Virus record (IMG/VR): IMGVR_UViG_3300017746_002124
Span: 1 to 28,812 of that record
Reading direction: 5' to 3' (one strand)
Source: a virus
DNA: 28,812 nucleotides
Shown: positions 20,982 to 28,649 of the stretch, piece by piece
How the letters are laid out: each line of letters starts with the position of its first letter
Numbering within the stretch: position 1 is the first letter of the stretch
Notes under the pieces: generated by a model
What the model was told of the DNA's origin: nothing
Database searches by the model: none
What the model saw: the letters and a program-made list of their open reading frames with translations, nothing else
Translations under genes and position numbers: made by a program

Positions 20982-21379
20982 TGCTAACATTTGCTGAACA
21001 CCTACAAGAAGCCAAAGAACCCACAGTAACAGCCAAGGTCATGAAAGACTTTGAGAAGGTTGTGGATAAGTTATTTAAGAAGTTTGACATGGACTTTAAC
21101 TTCACCAGACATTTTGCGGATCGTATGACAGACAAACGCAATGACCCTAGTATTACTCTCAAAGAGTTAGCTGACTTCATTAAGAAGATCTATGCTAAAC
21201 AAGGTAAGAGTATTAAGGATATGAAGGGTGCCGAAGCTGTTATTAAAGACATGCAGAAGGATCTAAACATCCCTATTGCAATCAAGTATGATCAACGCAA
21301 TGATGAGTTTGATGTTGTTATGAAAACAATTATGAGAAAGAAGAACTTCTCAACCCCAAATAAAGTGATAAAATATTAA
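20972..21379 (+). CDS. Companion of the kinase, RelE/ParE-like shape, probable capsid-targeting peptide
   Basis: 135 residues; ATG 20972 (GGAG five bases upstream) or ATG 20981. The start MLTFAEHLQEAKE again matches a T4 capsid-targeting peptide, with LQE|A as a prohead protease site. The rest has RHFADRMTDKRNDPSITLKEL and, near the end, FDVVMKTIMRKKNF, which resemble the H-x(3)-R helix and basic final strands of RelE/ParE/DUF4258 proteins. A nuclease or toxin-like role is only a suggestion. It overlaps the kinase gene by 10 bases, so both are made together. Confidence 0.65.
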   Translation: MELMLTFAEHLQEAKEPTVTAKVMKDFEKVVDKLFKKFDMDFNFTRHFADRMTDKRNDPSITLKELADFIKKIYAKQGKSIKDMKGAEAVIKDMQKDLNIPIAIKYDQRNDEFDVVMKTIMRKKNFSTPNKVIKY

Positions 21380-21387
21380 TTTAGCCC

Positions 21388-21416
21388 TTGACAATACGGT
21401 CAACAAAGGTTAATAT
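21388..21416 (+). promoter_or_regulatory. sigma70-type promoter for the HAD gene
   Basis: TTGACA 21388-21393, 17 bp, TAATAT 21411-21416. A short inverted repeat TTGAC/GTCAA (21388-21392 and 21399-21403) involves the -35 box itself and could be an operator; TTAAT/ATTAA flanks the -10. Confidence 0.72.
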
Positions 21417-21438
21417 AAGATGAATTAAGAAAGAATAT

Positions 21439-22020
21439 ATGATGAATAATAAAGTGATTCTAACCGACTGTGATGGCGTTTTGTGCGATTGGGTTAGTAA
21501 ATATGTCCAGTGGATGTTACGTCAAGGTTATGTCATGAAGATGTATCCCGAAGGTACATATGACATGGAGAAAGTCTTTGGTATTGACAAAGATGAATGT
21601 AAGAAGCTTGTACGAATGTTTAACGAAAGTGCTGACATTCAATACATGGCTCCTTTACGAGATGCCATTAAGTATGTTAAGAAGTTACACGAAGAGCATG
21701 GGTATGTGTTCCGTTGCATTACTAGTTTGAGCCTTAGTCGTTCTGCTTATAAGGCACGTGAGGCCAACCTAAAAGCTTTGTTTGGTGAGACTGCCTTTGA
21801 AGATCTTGTGTGTCTAGATACTGGTGCTGACAAGGATGATGCTCTTGAGCAATATCGTGACAGTGGTATGGTTTGGATTGAAGACAAGCCTGAGAACGTT
21901 GAGCTTGGTAAAAAGCTTGGTCTTGATTGTATTATGATTGACCATGACTTTAACCGTGGTACTGTTGAGGATGTCTTCGTTGCTAAAAATTGGAAAGACG
22001 TGTATGGATACCTCACTTAA
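21439..22020 (+). CDS. HAD-family hydrolase, 5'(3')-deoxyribonucleotidase-like
   Basis: 193 residues (ATG 21439; ATG 21442 also possible). The HAD nucleophile motif is D10-C-D12-GVLCDW, with a Ser/Thr in CITSLS as motif II, and MVWIEDKPENVELGKKLGLDCIMIDHD as motif III/IV region. This pattern matches deoxyribonucleotidases of the NT5C type. It would dephosphorylate deoxynucleotides, adjusting pools next to ribonucleotide reductase. It has its own promoter and its end overlaps the next gene. Confidence 0.82.
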   Translation: MMNNKVILTDCDGVLCDWVSKYVQWMLRQGYVMKMYPEGTYDMEKVFGIDKDECKKLVRMFNESADIQYMAPLRDAIKYVKKLHEEHGYVFRCITSLSLSRSAYKAREANLKALFGETAFEDLVCLDTGADKDDALEQYRDSGMVWIEDKPENVELGKKLGLDCIMIDHDFNRGTVEDVFVAKNWKDVYGYLT

Positions 22021-22630
22021 GTACGTTAAACTATATTACACATATCTAAAGGAACTAGGTGTCTCGCAAGAGGTGCCTATTTCTGCATTTCCAGAGAGCG
22101 AATTTGAAACGTTTGATGTTAATCATGGTAACGTTGGGGCAACCTTTGAAAAATTTATTACAGTGTATGAGAATAAAGATCAATACCTGTATATGTCTAT
22201 GTACGATAATGTAATCAATAATGAAGAGCCTGAGTACGTCAAGCGAAACATGAAAGATCTTATGGAAACTATTCGTTATGATAACAAAAGTCGTATGGTA
22301 GAGATAGGATTTAAGTGGAAGAGTCCATATCATCAATCGGAATTATGGAAGTCTGATAAGACACGGCTGTTATTTAAGGCATTTCAACACTTTCGTGGTC
22401 TGGCTGAGAAAGGTGAATGGTGTGGTACTAAGGGTATAGATGGTGATACTGTTGTTGTATACCCTAGAGCATGTAAGGATTGGCTAACATACACGACTTC
22501 ATCAATGGATATTGGGACAAAACAAAGGCATTCCATGGCTAAGAGATTTGGCTTTGGAGAAGTATCATTTGAGGGTACGCAGTTTGCTACATATGATAAA
22601 GGTAAACTAATCCCATGGAGAAAGACATGA
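22004..22630 (+). CDS. Unknown protein (208 residues)
   Basis: ATG 22004 overlaps the end of the HAD gene by 17 bases. The N-terminus (YVKLYYTYLKELG) is helical. A second part has KWKSPYHQSELWKSDKTRLLFKAF, and the last third is GTKGIDGDTVVVYPR, with aromatic and basic residues. I do not recognise a fold. The stop overlaps the ATG of the next gene (ATGA), implying coupling. Confidence 0.7.
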   Translation: MDTSLKYVKLYYTYLKELGVSQEVPISAFPESEFETFDVNHGNVGATFEKFITVYENKDQYLYMSMYDNVINNEEPEYVKRNMKDLMETIRYDNKSRMVEIGFKWKSPYHQSELWKSDKTRLLFKAFQHFRGLAEKGEWCGTKGIDGDTVVVYPRACKDWLTYTTSSMDIGTKQRHSMAKRFGFGEVSFEGTQFATYDKGKLIPWRKT

Positions 22631-22887
22631 GCGACATATTTGATTTTGGGTTTACGGCAGTCACTGAAGACGAGCTAGAGTATTCACAAAAGGCTGTTGC
22701 AACAGCTACAAAGGCTAAAGAAGAAGCCAACACAACACAAGAGCGATTGGATAAACTGTATAATGCAGTTATTCCTTTGCTGACTAATTTAAAGAAGAAC
22801 CCTGAGAAAGATTATATCCTCTGGCCTAATCGCCTAGATAAGGTAGAGCAGTTTGAAACTGTGATAACAAACATCTATAAAGGATAA
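22627..22887 (+). CDS. Conserved small protein of marine T4-like phages (MSDIFDFGFTAV)
   Basis: 86 residues from ATG 22627, six bases after GGAG; an upstream ATG at 22615 precedes the RBS. The opening MSDIFDFGFTAVTEDEL is one I recall as common in T4-like cyanophages. The rest is a long helical, probably coiled-coil region (AVATATKAKEEANTTQERLDKL) followed by ILWPNRLDKVEQF. Small size and coiled coil suggest a scaffold or tail-fibre-associated role, but this is unproven. Confidence 0.75.
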   Translation: MSDIFDFGFTAVTEDELEYSQKAVATATKAKEEANTTQERLDKLYNAVIPLLTNLKKNPEKDYILWPNRLDKVEQFETVITNIYKG

Positions 22888-22890
22888 CTT

Positions 22891-23514
22891 ATGTTAACGA
22901 TGTCGATCATCGGTGGGCTTATATGGAGTCAGATCATATCGCATTTTGGTGCGAGTATTCTGCTACACAGACATTATTGCCATAATCAGTTTAAGGTGCC
23001 ACCATGGTTTGAGACTATGGGATTGGCTATGCTTATGGTAGCAGTCATTAGGTCACCCATTGGTTGGATTGCTTCTCATAGGATGCACCACACCCACTCT
23101 GATACGGATAAGGATCCCCATGCACCCCAACACGTGGGCTATTGGAAGGTTCTATTTACGATATGGACTATACCACGTATCCCATCAAAGTATGCCAAAG
23201 ATCTTTATCAAAACAAAAAGCTTGTGTTCTGCCATAAGCATTGGTTTAAGATAGTTGCATGTGTGTGGGTAGTGTCATATCTGATATCCCCATACTTCTT
23301 TATAGGGTTTGCTCTAATCCCATTCATATTCGCTAAGGTGGGCTTCGGTCTATTAAACACTGTTGCACATGCCAATGGTGCTTTAAACGTTCCTTGGTTG
23401 AATTTTTTTATTGCAGGTGAAGGGTATCACAAGAATCATCATGATAACTGGAAAAGAGTACGCCTACATAAGTATGACACAGGCGGATGGATTGCAGAGA
23501 GATTGTTTAAATGA
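22891..23514 (+). CDS. Membrane fatty-acid desaturase (delta-9 type), short form
   Basis: 207 residues, preceded by AAAGGA. The three histidine boxes that bind the diiron centre are intact: HRHYCH (26-31), HRMHH (63-67) and HKNHH (170-174, in EGYHKNHH), with H150 (VAHANG) as the extra ligand typical of acyl-CoA/acyl-lipid desaturases. Hydrophobic stretches at about 5-25, 41-60, 121-140 and 136-152 allow membrane insertion. Bacterial enzymes usually have about 300 residues; the N-terminal transmembrane pair is mostly missing. It would introduce a double bond into membrane acyl chains. First gene of the oxidative cassette. Confidence 0.9.
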   Translation: MLTMSIIGGLIWSQIISHFGASILLHRHYCHNQFKVPPWFETMGLAMLMVAVIRSPIGWIASHRMHHTHSDTDKDPHAPQHVGYWKVLFTIWTIPRIPSKYAKDLYQNKKLVFCHKHWFKIVACVWVVSYLISPYFFIGFALIPFIFAKVGFGLLNTVAHANGALNVPWLNFFIAGEGYHKNHHDNWKRVRLHKYDTGGWIAERLFK

Positions 23515-24113
23515 AAAAGAACCAACTACCAAGTATAATGAAGCTGAACGTAGATATAGACTTATCTGCATTAAGGAAAGCTACTGATGATCTAGCATCT
23601 AAGTTTGTGGATGTACGAACTGCTAATCCAGGGCTTTGTATGAACCACGAAGAGTTGGTTAAGGATGTCTATGATAACTTTGAACAGATAAACCTCACAA
23701 CACCAAGTGAGATCTTGCCACACACGGCTTCTATTAAAGAACGATTGAAGCGTAGGGAAGAGCATTTGTATAATGTAACAACGAGTGAATATACTGATAG
23801 TTACTTCGAAAAGGTGGTAACACAGTGTAAGGCTCCTGCATCTCGTATACGAATCACAAAGCTTGCTCCATCAAAGACTATTCCATTTCATGTGGACTAT
23901 GATGTATCCTATGCGGTACGTTGTATTGTACCCATCTATGGTGATAATAACGCCGTTAATCTGTTTAGACGAGATGGTAAGCTAGAGGCATATAACCTTA
24001 ACTGTGGAACTGCCTATTTTTTAAACATCGGATACCCCCATGCCGTAGTCAATATGAGTGACAAACCTAGAATTGCCTTAATGTTTAGTTTGGATGGTAC
24101 AGATGACTTGTGA
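23511..24113 (+). CDS. Aspartyl/asparaginyl hydroxylase-like 2-oxoglutarate/Fe(II) oxygenase
   Basis: 200 residues, ATGA overlap with the desaturase. The cupin-type oxygenase core is visible: iron ligands H127-x-D129 (PFHVDYD) and H177 (GYPHAVVNMSD), with R187 (KPRIALMF) for 2-oxoglutarate. AYFLNIGYPH is typical of the aspartyl/asparaginyl beta-hydroxylase group. It could hydroxylate an amino-acid side chain, free or in a peptide. The gene overlaps the following TauD-like gene by 20 bases. Confidence 0.82.
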   Translation: MKKNQLPSIMKLNVDIDLSALRKATDDLASKFVDVRTANPGLCMNHEELVKDVYDNFEQINLTTPSEILPHTASIKERLKRREEHLYNVTTSEYTDSYFEKVVTQCKAPASRIRITKLAPSKTIPFHVDYDVSYAVRCIVPIYGDNNAVNLFRRDGKLEAYNLNCGTAYFLNIGYPHAVVNMSDKPRIALMFSLDGTDDL

Positions 24114-24891
24114 TAACCAACCAGAATATCCTAGATCCCATATGTGGCCTGTTGCACGAGAAGTGCAAATAAAAGGATATAAAATTTTTCATGAACTAGA
24201 GCATACCGAGCAATCTTACATTGACTACATGAAAGGCTTTGGTGAACTAGAGAGACATGAACTGTTTATGAACTCTAAGGAAGTACCAGAACTATTCTAT
24301 GTAACAGACAGACGCACTGAGAGTGGTGATAAGATAGGTATGTTTGGTGGTGGAGAGCTAGGATGGCACTCTAATGGAAACTCTAGGCATAAGATAGACA
24401 AGATTCTTATCAGTTTATACTGTGTGGACGGAGATCCTAACACTACTCTATCGGTATGTAACACGTCACAACCCTTCTATGATCTATCTGATGAGGATCA
24501 AGAGTACTTTAAGAACATCACTATACGTCTTAAGTTTAAGAATAACACAATGTATGAGCTAGATGAAGATGATCCCGAACTAGAGTTTATGAGTAAGAAC
24601 AAAGGATCTATCATACCATTGGTAGGAAGACATCCCCACACGGACAAGTATTATTTTTATTTTCCTTACCACTTTATCTGTAGAGCATGGCATGGTAAGA
24701 CACGGATCGATCATGAAGAGCTTATAGAGAGACTTAAGCCTATTATCTTTAAGAGCAAGTATCAGATCCATCATGTGTTTCAAAAGGGTGATATGTTACT
24801 AATGGATCAGTTGACAACACTCCATAGGAGAACTCCTGTGATGGGTGACCGTATGTTATGGAGAGCCGCTGGTGACTATTCAAAGGTATAG
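24094..24891 (+). CDS. TauD/TfdA-like oxygenase 1 with HxN instead of HxD
   Basis: 265 residues; ATG 24103 is an alternative start. The TauD fold is indicated by GELGWHSNGN (H92-S-N94), the distal H244 (TLHRRTP) and R257 (LWRAAGDY) 13 residues later. The acidic iron ligand of the usual HxD/E is replaced by Asn, as in the paralogue at 25792, so metal binding or chemistry may be altered. Family members hydroxylate or otherwise oxidise small carboxylates. Related Asp-rich segment SLYCVDGDPNTTLSVCNT. Sits between two other oxidative or PLP enzymes. Confidence 0.82.
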   Translation: MVQMTCDNQPEYPRSHMWPVAREVQIKGYKIFHELEHTEQSYIDYMKGFGELERHELFMNSKEVPELFYVTDRRTESGDKIGMFGGGELGWHSNGNSRHKIDKILISLYCVDGDPNTTLSVCNTSQPFYDLSDEDQEYFKNITIRLKFKNNTMYELDEDDPELEFMSKNKGSIIPLVGRHPHTDKYYFYFPYHFICRAWHGKTRIDHEELIERLKPIIFKSKYQIHHVFQKGDMLLMDQLTTLHRRTPVMGDRMLWRAAGDYSKV

Positions 24892-25777
24892 AAGACTATT
24901 AAGAGCAAACCCTTGGGTAGAAGTACCTTGCCATAAAGACGTTTTAGTTTTGCTTTCAGAACAAAAGGTATCTGATACATACTACAGACGTGGAAGCGGA
25001 GAAGCTACCGAAGACCTAAACATAGCCGAATCACTTCATAGAAATTGGGTAAAGGATATGGTAGATCTATCCGACTTTCCTTATTGCTATGTTACTAATG
25101 GTGCTACTGATGCTATACACTACTGGAGACTGATGCATGGTAAGGAATGGCAGAAGTTTGAGGGTGAATACGAATATCCTGATATGATTGGTATTGAGGG
25201 TCGAAGCATGTGTGATGTCGAGGGACAGCACATGAAGAACCATAGAGCCGCCTTAAATGCATCTGTAGATCCTAACCAAACTCTATATGTATCCAACCCA
25301 TCTAGTGCTGATGGTAATATCTTCAGTCCCAATATGCACAAATGGAAAAACCAACCCCCTGTTATTCTTGACTGCACATACGTATCATCCACACCTATTA
25401 AAAAAATAGAAGTACCGTCTAATACTGAGCAAATCTTTTTCTCGTTCAGTAAGGGCTTTGGTGTGGTTGGTCAAAGGATTGGATTTGTATACACAAAGAA
25501 ACCCCATTCTATACTACACACCCTTAAAGAGTTTGAGAACTGGAACTATGGGTCGGTAAAGACTGCTTCTCTTCTTATGTCTAACTTTAAGGTTGATGAG
25601 ATGTACAACAGGCACAGGGATAAACAGCTATCAATATGTGACGAATACAACCTAACACCTTCGGATTGTTTCTATTTGGCTACAACATATGATGATTACT
25701 ATGAGAAACGCAGACGTATGAGATGGAATGACAGTGCCAGGATATGCATCACCCCTTTATTTGACCACTATATATGA
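24872..25777 (+). CDS. PLP-dependent aminotransferase-like protein (fold type I)
   Basis: 301 residues from GTG 24872, which has GGAGAG six bases upstream; no ATG is near. Fold-type-I signatures are YVTNGATDAIHYW (phosphate/cofactor loop), N152 in SNPSSADGN, D167 in ILDCTYVSS (pyridine nitrogen), and lysine K194 in FFSFSKGFGVVGQRIG, the Schiff-base site. The product is shorter than usual class I/II enzymes (about 380-400), lacking part of the N- and C-terminal small domain. It would transaminate an amino acid or amino sugar of the cassette. It overlaps its upstream and downstream genes. Confidence 0.8.
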   Translation: MTIQRYRRLLRANPWVEVPCHKDVLVLLSEQKVSDTYYRRGSGEATEDLNIAESLHRNWVKDMVDLSDFPYCYVTNGATDAIHYWRLMHGKEWQKFEGEYEYPDMIGIEGRSMCDVEGQHMKNHRAALNASVDPNQTLYVSNPSSADGNIFSPNMHKWKNQPPVILDCTYVSSTPIKKIEVPSNTEQIFFSFSKGFGVVGQRIGFVYTKKPHSILHTLKEFENWNYGSVKTASLLMSNFKVDEMYNRHRDKQLSICDEYNLTPSDCFYLATTYDDYYEKRRRMRWNDSARICITPLFDHYI

Positions 25778-25791
25778 CGAAGGAGTTTGAT

Positions 25792-26655
25792 ATGGATAAG
25801 CAAATATTAGATTATACAGACGAGGAATACATAGATCTCGTTAAGAAGATTGTTGCTGATGGGTCTACAGTACTACATGATCAGAACCTGACACGTCAAG
25901 AACTAGCTAAAGTATGTGCTAGGATGGGTAAGGTAGAAGAGCTAGATTATTTTATGAACCCCAAGGACAGCCCACAGATTTCTATTGTGTCTGGTAAGGT
26001 TGTTGATGGTAAGGCTATCGGGATGTTCGGTCCTACTGAGTTAGAGTGGCATGCCAACGGAACTGGTAGATATAATTTTGATGAGATATGTGTTGGTCTA
26101 TACTGTAAGAAAGGATGTGTTGACACCGTGCTTTCTATTGTAGACCAAAGAGCGGCATTCCAAGAACTATCCGAAGAAGATAAGGAATACTACCGAGGGA
26201 TCTATATCAATCTTAATAACGAGAGAGGTCGTGCACAGATCTGGCGTGATGATGGTGTTTACTCTAAGGCATATAATGCTTCTGGTGAGAATACATTTAG
26301 AACAGGACAGGAACATTACAAGGAAACGATTGATCGTAGACCTCTTGTGGCACGTCACCCTGTTGATGGTTCTGAATATTTTTATCCTATGTTCATCTAT
26401 CTGTACAAAGCATTCTATGAGGATGGTAGAGAGGTAGAAGACTTCCAAGCGTTTCGAGATAAGCTATATGATACCATTACACGAAGTAAGTATATGTTCC
26501 ACCATGTATTCCGTGATGGTGATCTGTTGTTCATGGATCAATTGCTGACATCCCATAGACGTTCTGCCGTAAAGGATAAGGACAGAGAGCTATGGAGAAC
26601 TGCATTTGATTACTCTAATACTGTAGAGAACTATACTCCTGTGGTGTTCACGTGA
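25792..26655 (+). CDS. TauD/TfdA-like oxygenase 2 with HxN instead of HxD
   Basis: 287 residues from ATG 25792, six bases after AAGGAG; an ATG at 25774 is less well placed. Iron-site residues are H87-A-N89 (ELEWHANGTG), H255 (TSHRRSA) and R269 (LWRTAFDYS). Like the paralogue at 24094, the acidic ligand is Asn. The sequences share GMFG, WH-NG, LYC, SEEDKEYY and HHVF-DGDLLFMDQL, so a duplication with divergence is likely. Substrate unknown. Confidence 0.82.
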   Translation: MDKQILDYTDEEYIDLVKKIVADGSTVLHDQNLTRQELAKVCARMGKVEELDYFMNPKDSPQISIVSGKVVDGKAIGMFGPTELEWHANGTGRYNFDEICVGLYCKKGCVDTVLSIVDQRAAFQELSEEDKEYYRGIYINLNNERGRAQIWRDDGVYSKAYNASGENTFRTGQEHYKETIDRRPLVARHPVDGSEYFYPMFIYLYKAFYEDGREVEDFQAFRDKLYDTITRSKYMFHHVFRDGDLLFMDQLLTSHRRSAVKDKDRELWRTAFDYSNTVENYTPVVFT

Positions 26656-27329
26656 AACAGAAGTCCACAGGCAGACCTATACCATGGCCTAAGATCCATA
26701 AGCTAGATGCCTTGGCGTTGGGTGCCAATGAACAAGTACCTGTGCCTCTTAAAGAAGACTATCTCATGGAAGATATGCACTATCTAGACACAGATGAGGC
26801 ATATCCACTGTTCGAGAAACAAGCTAGGATCATTAAGAAGGCTGGTTATAAAAAAATATTAGACGTGGGATGCAGACACGGTCCGATTAACAAAATACTA
26901 CACAAAAATTTAAAGTATACTGACTATGAATACTTTGGGTTTGATACGAGTCAAGAGCCTATTGATATCGCTATTGAGACGTGGAAAGACTATGATAACA
27001 TCAACTATGAGTGTACGTCATGGGAAGGTTTCTCTACTGACTTTGAACCTGATGTAATCGTCTTCAGTGGTGTTCTACTCTATATAAAGGACGATGAAGA
27101 ACGTGCTGACTTCTTTGATGACTTTATGTTTAGGCATCGGTGCAAAAACGCTATTATCCAAGAGCCATATCACTTCCAAAGACATTGGGACGATAGGCTT
27201 ATCCTAAATACAATAACAAACGGTGGATTGGACTTCCTTCAAGAAGACTATGAGGTGGACGAGCACTACTTAGATCTGCCTATATTTGCTGGTAAGAGAG
27301 TATTATACGATGTCACTCCTAAGTCTTAG
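26652..27329 (+). CDS. Class I SAM-dependent methyltransferase (GTG start)
   Basis: 225 residues from GTG 26652, four-base overlap with the TauD-like gene. Motif I is KILDVGCRHGPINKIL (68-83), motif II YFGFDTSQEPIDIA, and a later strand DVIVFSGVLLYI. Such an enzyme would methylate a small molecule or peptide. The substrate could be the product of its oxygenase neighbours. The RBS is weak, so translation is probably coupled. Confidence 0.82.
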   Translation: MKQKSTGRPIPWPKIHKLDALALGANEQVPVPLKEDYLMEDMHYLDTDEAYPLFEKQARIIKKAGYKKILDVGCRHGPINKILHKNLKYTDYEYFGFDTSQEPIDIAIETWKDYDNINYECTSWEGFSTDFEPDVIVFSGVLLYIKDDEERADFFDDFMFRHRCKNAIIQEPYHFQRHWDDRLILNTITNGGLDFLQEDYEVDEHYLDLPIFAGKRVLYDVTPKS

Positions 27330-27921
27330 TACAAGCGCATGTCCTGATAGTCTTAATCATAGAGGTCTGTTGGTACTCAATGAGAGTGTAGACCTAGGTT
27401 TCATAGATTGTTTATGTAACTATAACCTTCCTGTTGTGAATGTAAATGGTATGGATAGTAATGTACCACCCGAAGTCAAACGTCTCTTAGATCATATGTT
27501 TAAGTTTGATAAATTTATTTTTGCCATACCTGAGTTCACTGGAATGATGAGTGCATCGACTAAGAACCTTCTTGATTGGTTTGTTGTTGCAACGAATATG
27601 AACCTTGATCATGGTAAAGGCTATCCATGGTCTGATAAGCATGTGATGCTGTTTACCTTTACTCCCAGTGGATCTGAGGGTGGGAAGAGGCATATGGACG
27701 GTACTAAGGCTATCTTTAAGAAGCTTGGGGCTAATGTAATACATACTGAGGTGTTTAACTATGGGTGGGAGACGGTTATCCCAGGTAATACTGAGCCGTT
27801 TAAAGAAGCCGCCGATAGGATAAATAATTTTCTAAGCTATAAACCTAACAGTAAGAATAGTTTTAAAAACAAATACGAAGAATGGAACAGACAATGGCTA
27901 AAGACAGAGGTGGATTACTGA
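27310..27921 (+). CDS. NADPH-dependent FMN reductase-like flavoprotein
   Basis: 203 residues; ATG 27310 preferred over 27286. Flavodoxin-like fold with a phosphate-binding loop LSTSACPDSLNHRG (about 6-19) and the typical FAIPEFTGMMSAS..KNLLDWF (PEYNG-like, 74-91) that contacts FMN, followed by LFTFTPSGSEGG. Such reductases supply reduced flavin or quinone reduction. In this cassette it may deliver electrons to oxygenases or to the desaturase. It overlaps its neighbours by 20 and 28 bases. Confidence 0.8.
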   Translation: MSLLSLSTSACPDSLNHRGLLVLNESVDLGFIDCLCNYNLPVVNVNGMDSNVPPEVKRLLDHMFKFDKFIFAIPEFTGMMSASTKNLLDWFVVATNMNLDHGKGYPWSDKHVMLFTFTPSGSEGGKRHMDGTKAIFKKLGANVIHTEVFNYGWETVIPGNTEPFKEAADRINNFLSYKPNSKNSFKNKYEEWNRQWLKTEVDY

Positions 27922-28649
27922 TAGATGCTGGTGATTTCGATGACGAGATCGATGGCCTTTGTGAGTACATTAACATACCAAGCTACAGAGATCTCCTATT
28001 GTCTATGTGGGAACAGATCGTTGACAAGGAGACAAACCTAGGTAAGGGAGAAGCACGTGCATTGGTTGGTTGTCATAGTCATGATTATCACAATGTATTT
28101 GGTAAGACACGATGGCAATCCTATGTCCTTGGAGATCTAGCAGATCAAGACAATGGTAATGCCGCTATCTTTGAACCCTTTATGAAGATCATGAGGAAGG
28201 TACATCCCCACTTTCAAATGAGATCCACAGGCTTTAAATTCTCTGATGACGTAAACAAAGAGCTATATGTCCATACAGACCTAGATCCTAAGCTAGAACA
28301 CCCCAATTATTTTAATTTTATTCTACCTGTGGCTGGTAGATCTCGTATAGATTACTATGAACCCAGACCAGAAGAGATTTGGTTACCTGAGAGGAACAGC
28401 CGAGACGAGTATTACTATCACGAATTTCGTCCTAAGCTCAAGTATGACCTAGAGTTTAACAAAGAACGACAGATGGGACACATACATGTGAACGAAGAGA
28501 GTGGGTGTGTGATGCTAGATACTGATGTTCTACACGGTGTACAGGTACAGGAAGCACCAAGACTGGCATTCTGTGTACGATTTAATAATATCCCTGCCCA
28601 TATAGACTTTCATGCGTTTAAGAAGCATGCTGAGAAGGTTCTTAATTGA
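27894..28649 (+). CDS. 2-oxoglutarate/Fe(II) oxygenase-like protein
   Basis: 251 residues (ATG 27894; ATG 27882 lies 12 bases earlier). A beta-helix core is suggested by H127-T-D129 (YVHTDLD), FNFILPVAG, then H214 (DVLHGVQV) and R223 (APRLAF): the HxD...H...R set of the 2OG/Fe(II) superfamily. The N-terminal half has an unusual GCHSHDYHNVFG. It may be a prolyl/asparaginyl-hydroxylase type. Its end overlaps the next gene. Confidence 0.68.
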   Translation: MAKDRGGLLIDAGDFDDEIDGLCEYINIPSYRDLLLSMWEQIVDKETNLGKGEARALVGCHSHDYHNVFGKTRWQSYVLGDLADQDNGNAAIFEPFMKIMRKVHPHFQMRSTGFKFSDDVNKELYVHTDLDPKLEHPNYFNFILPVAGRSRIDYYEPRPEEIWLPERNSRDEYYYHEFRPKLKYDLEFNKERQMGHIHVNEESGCVMLDTDVLHGVQVQEAPRLAFCVRFNNIPAHIDFHAFKKHAEKVLN

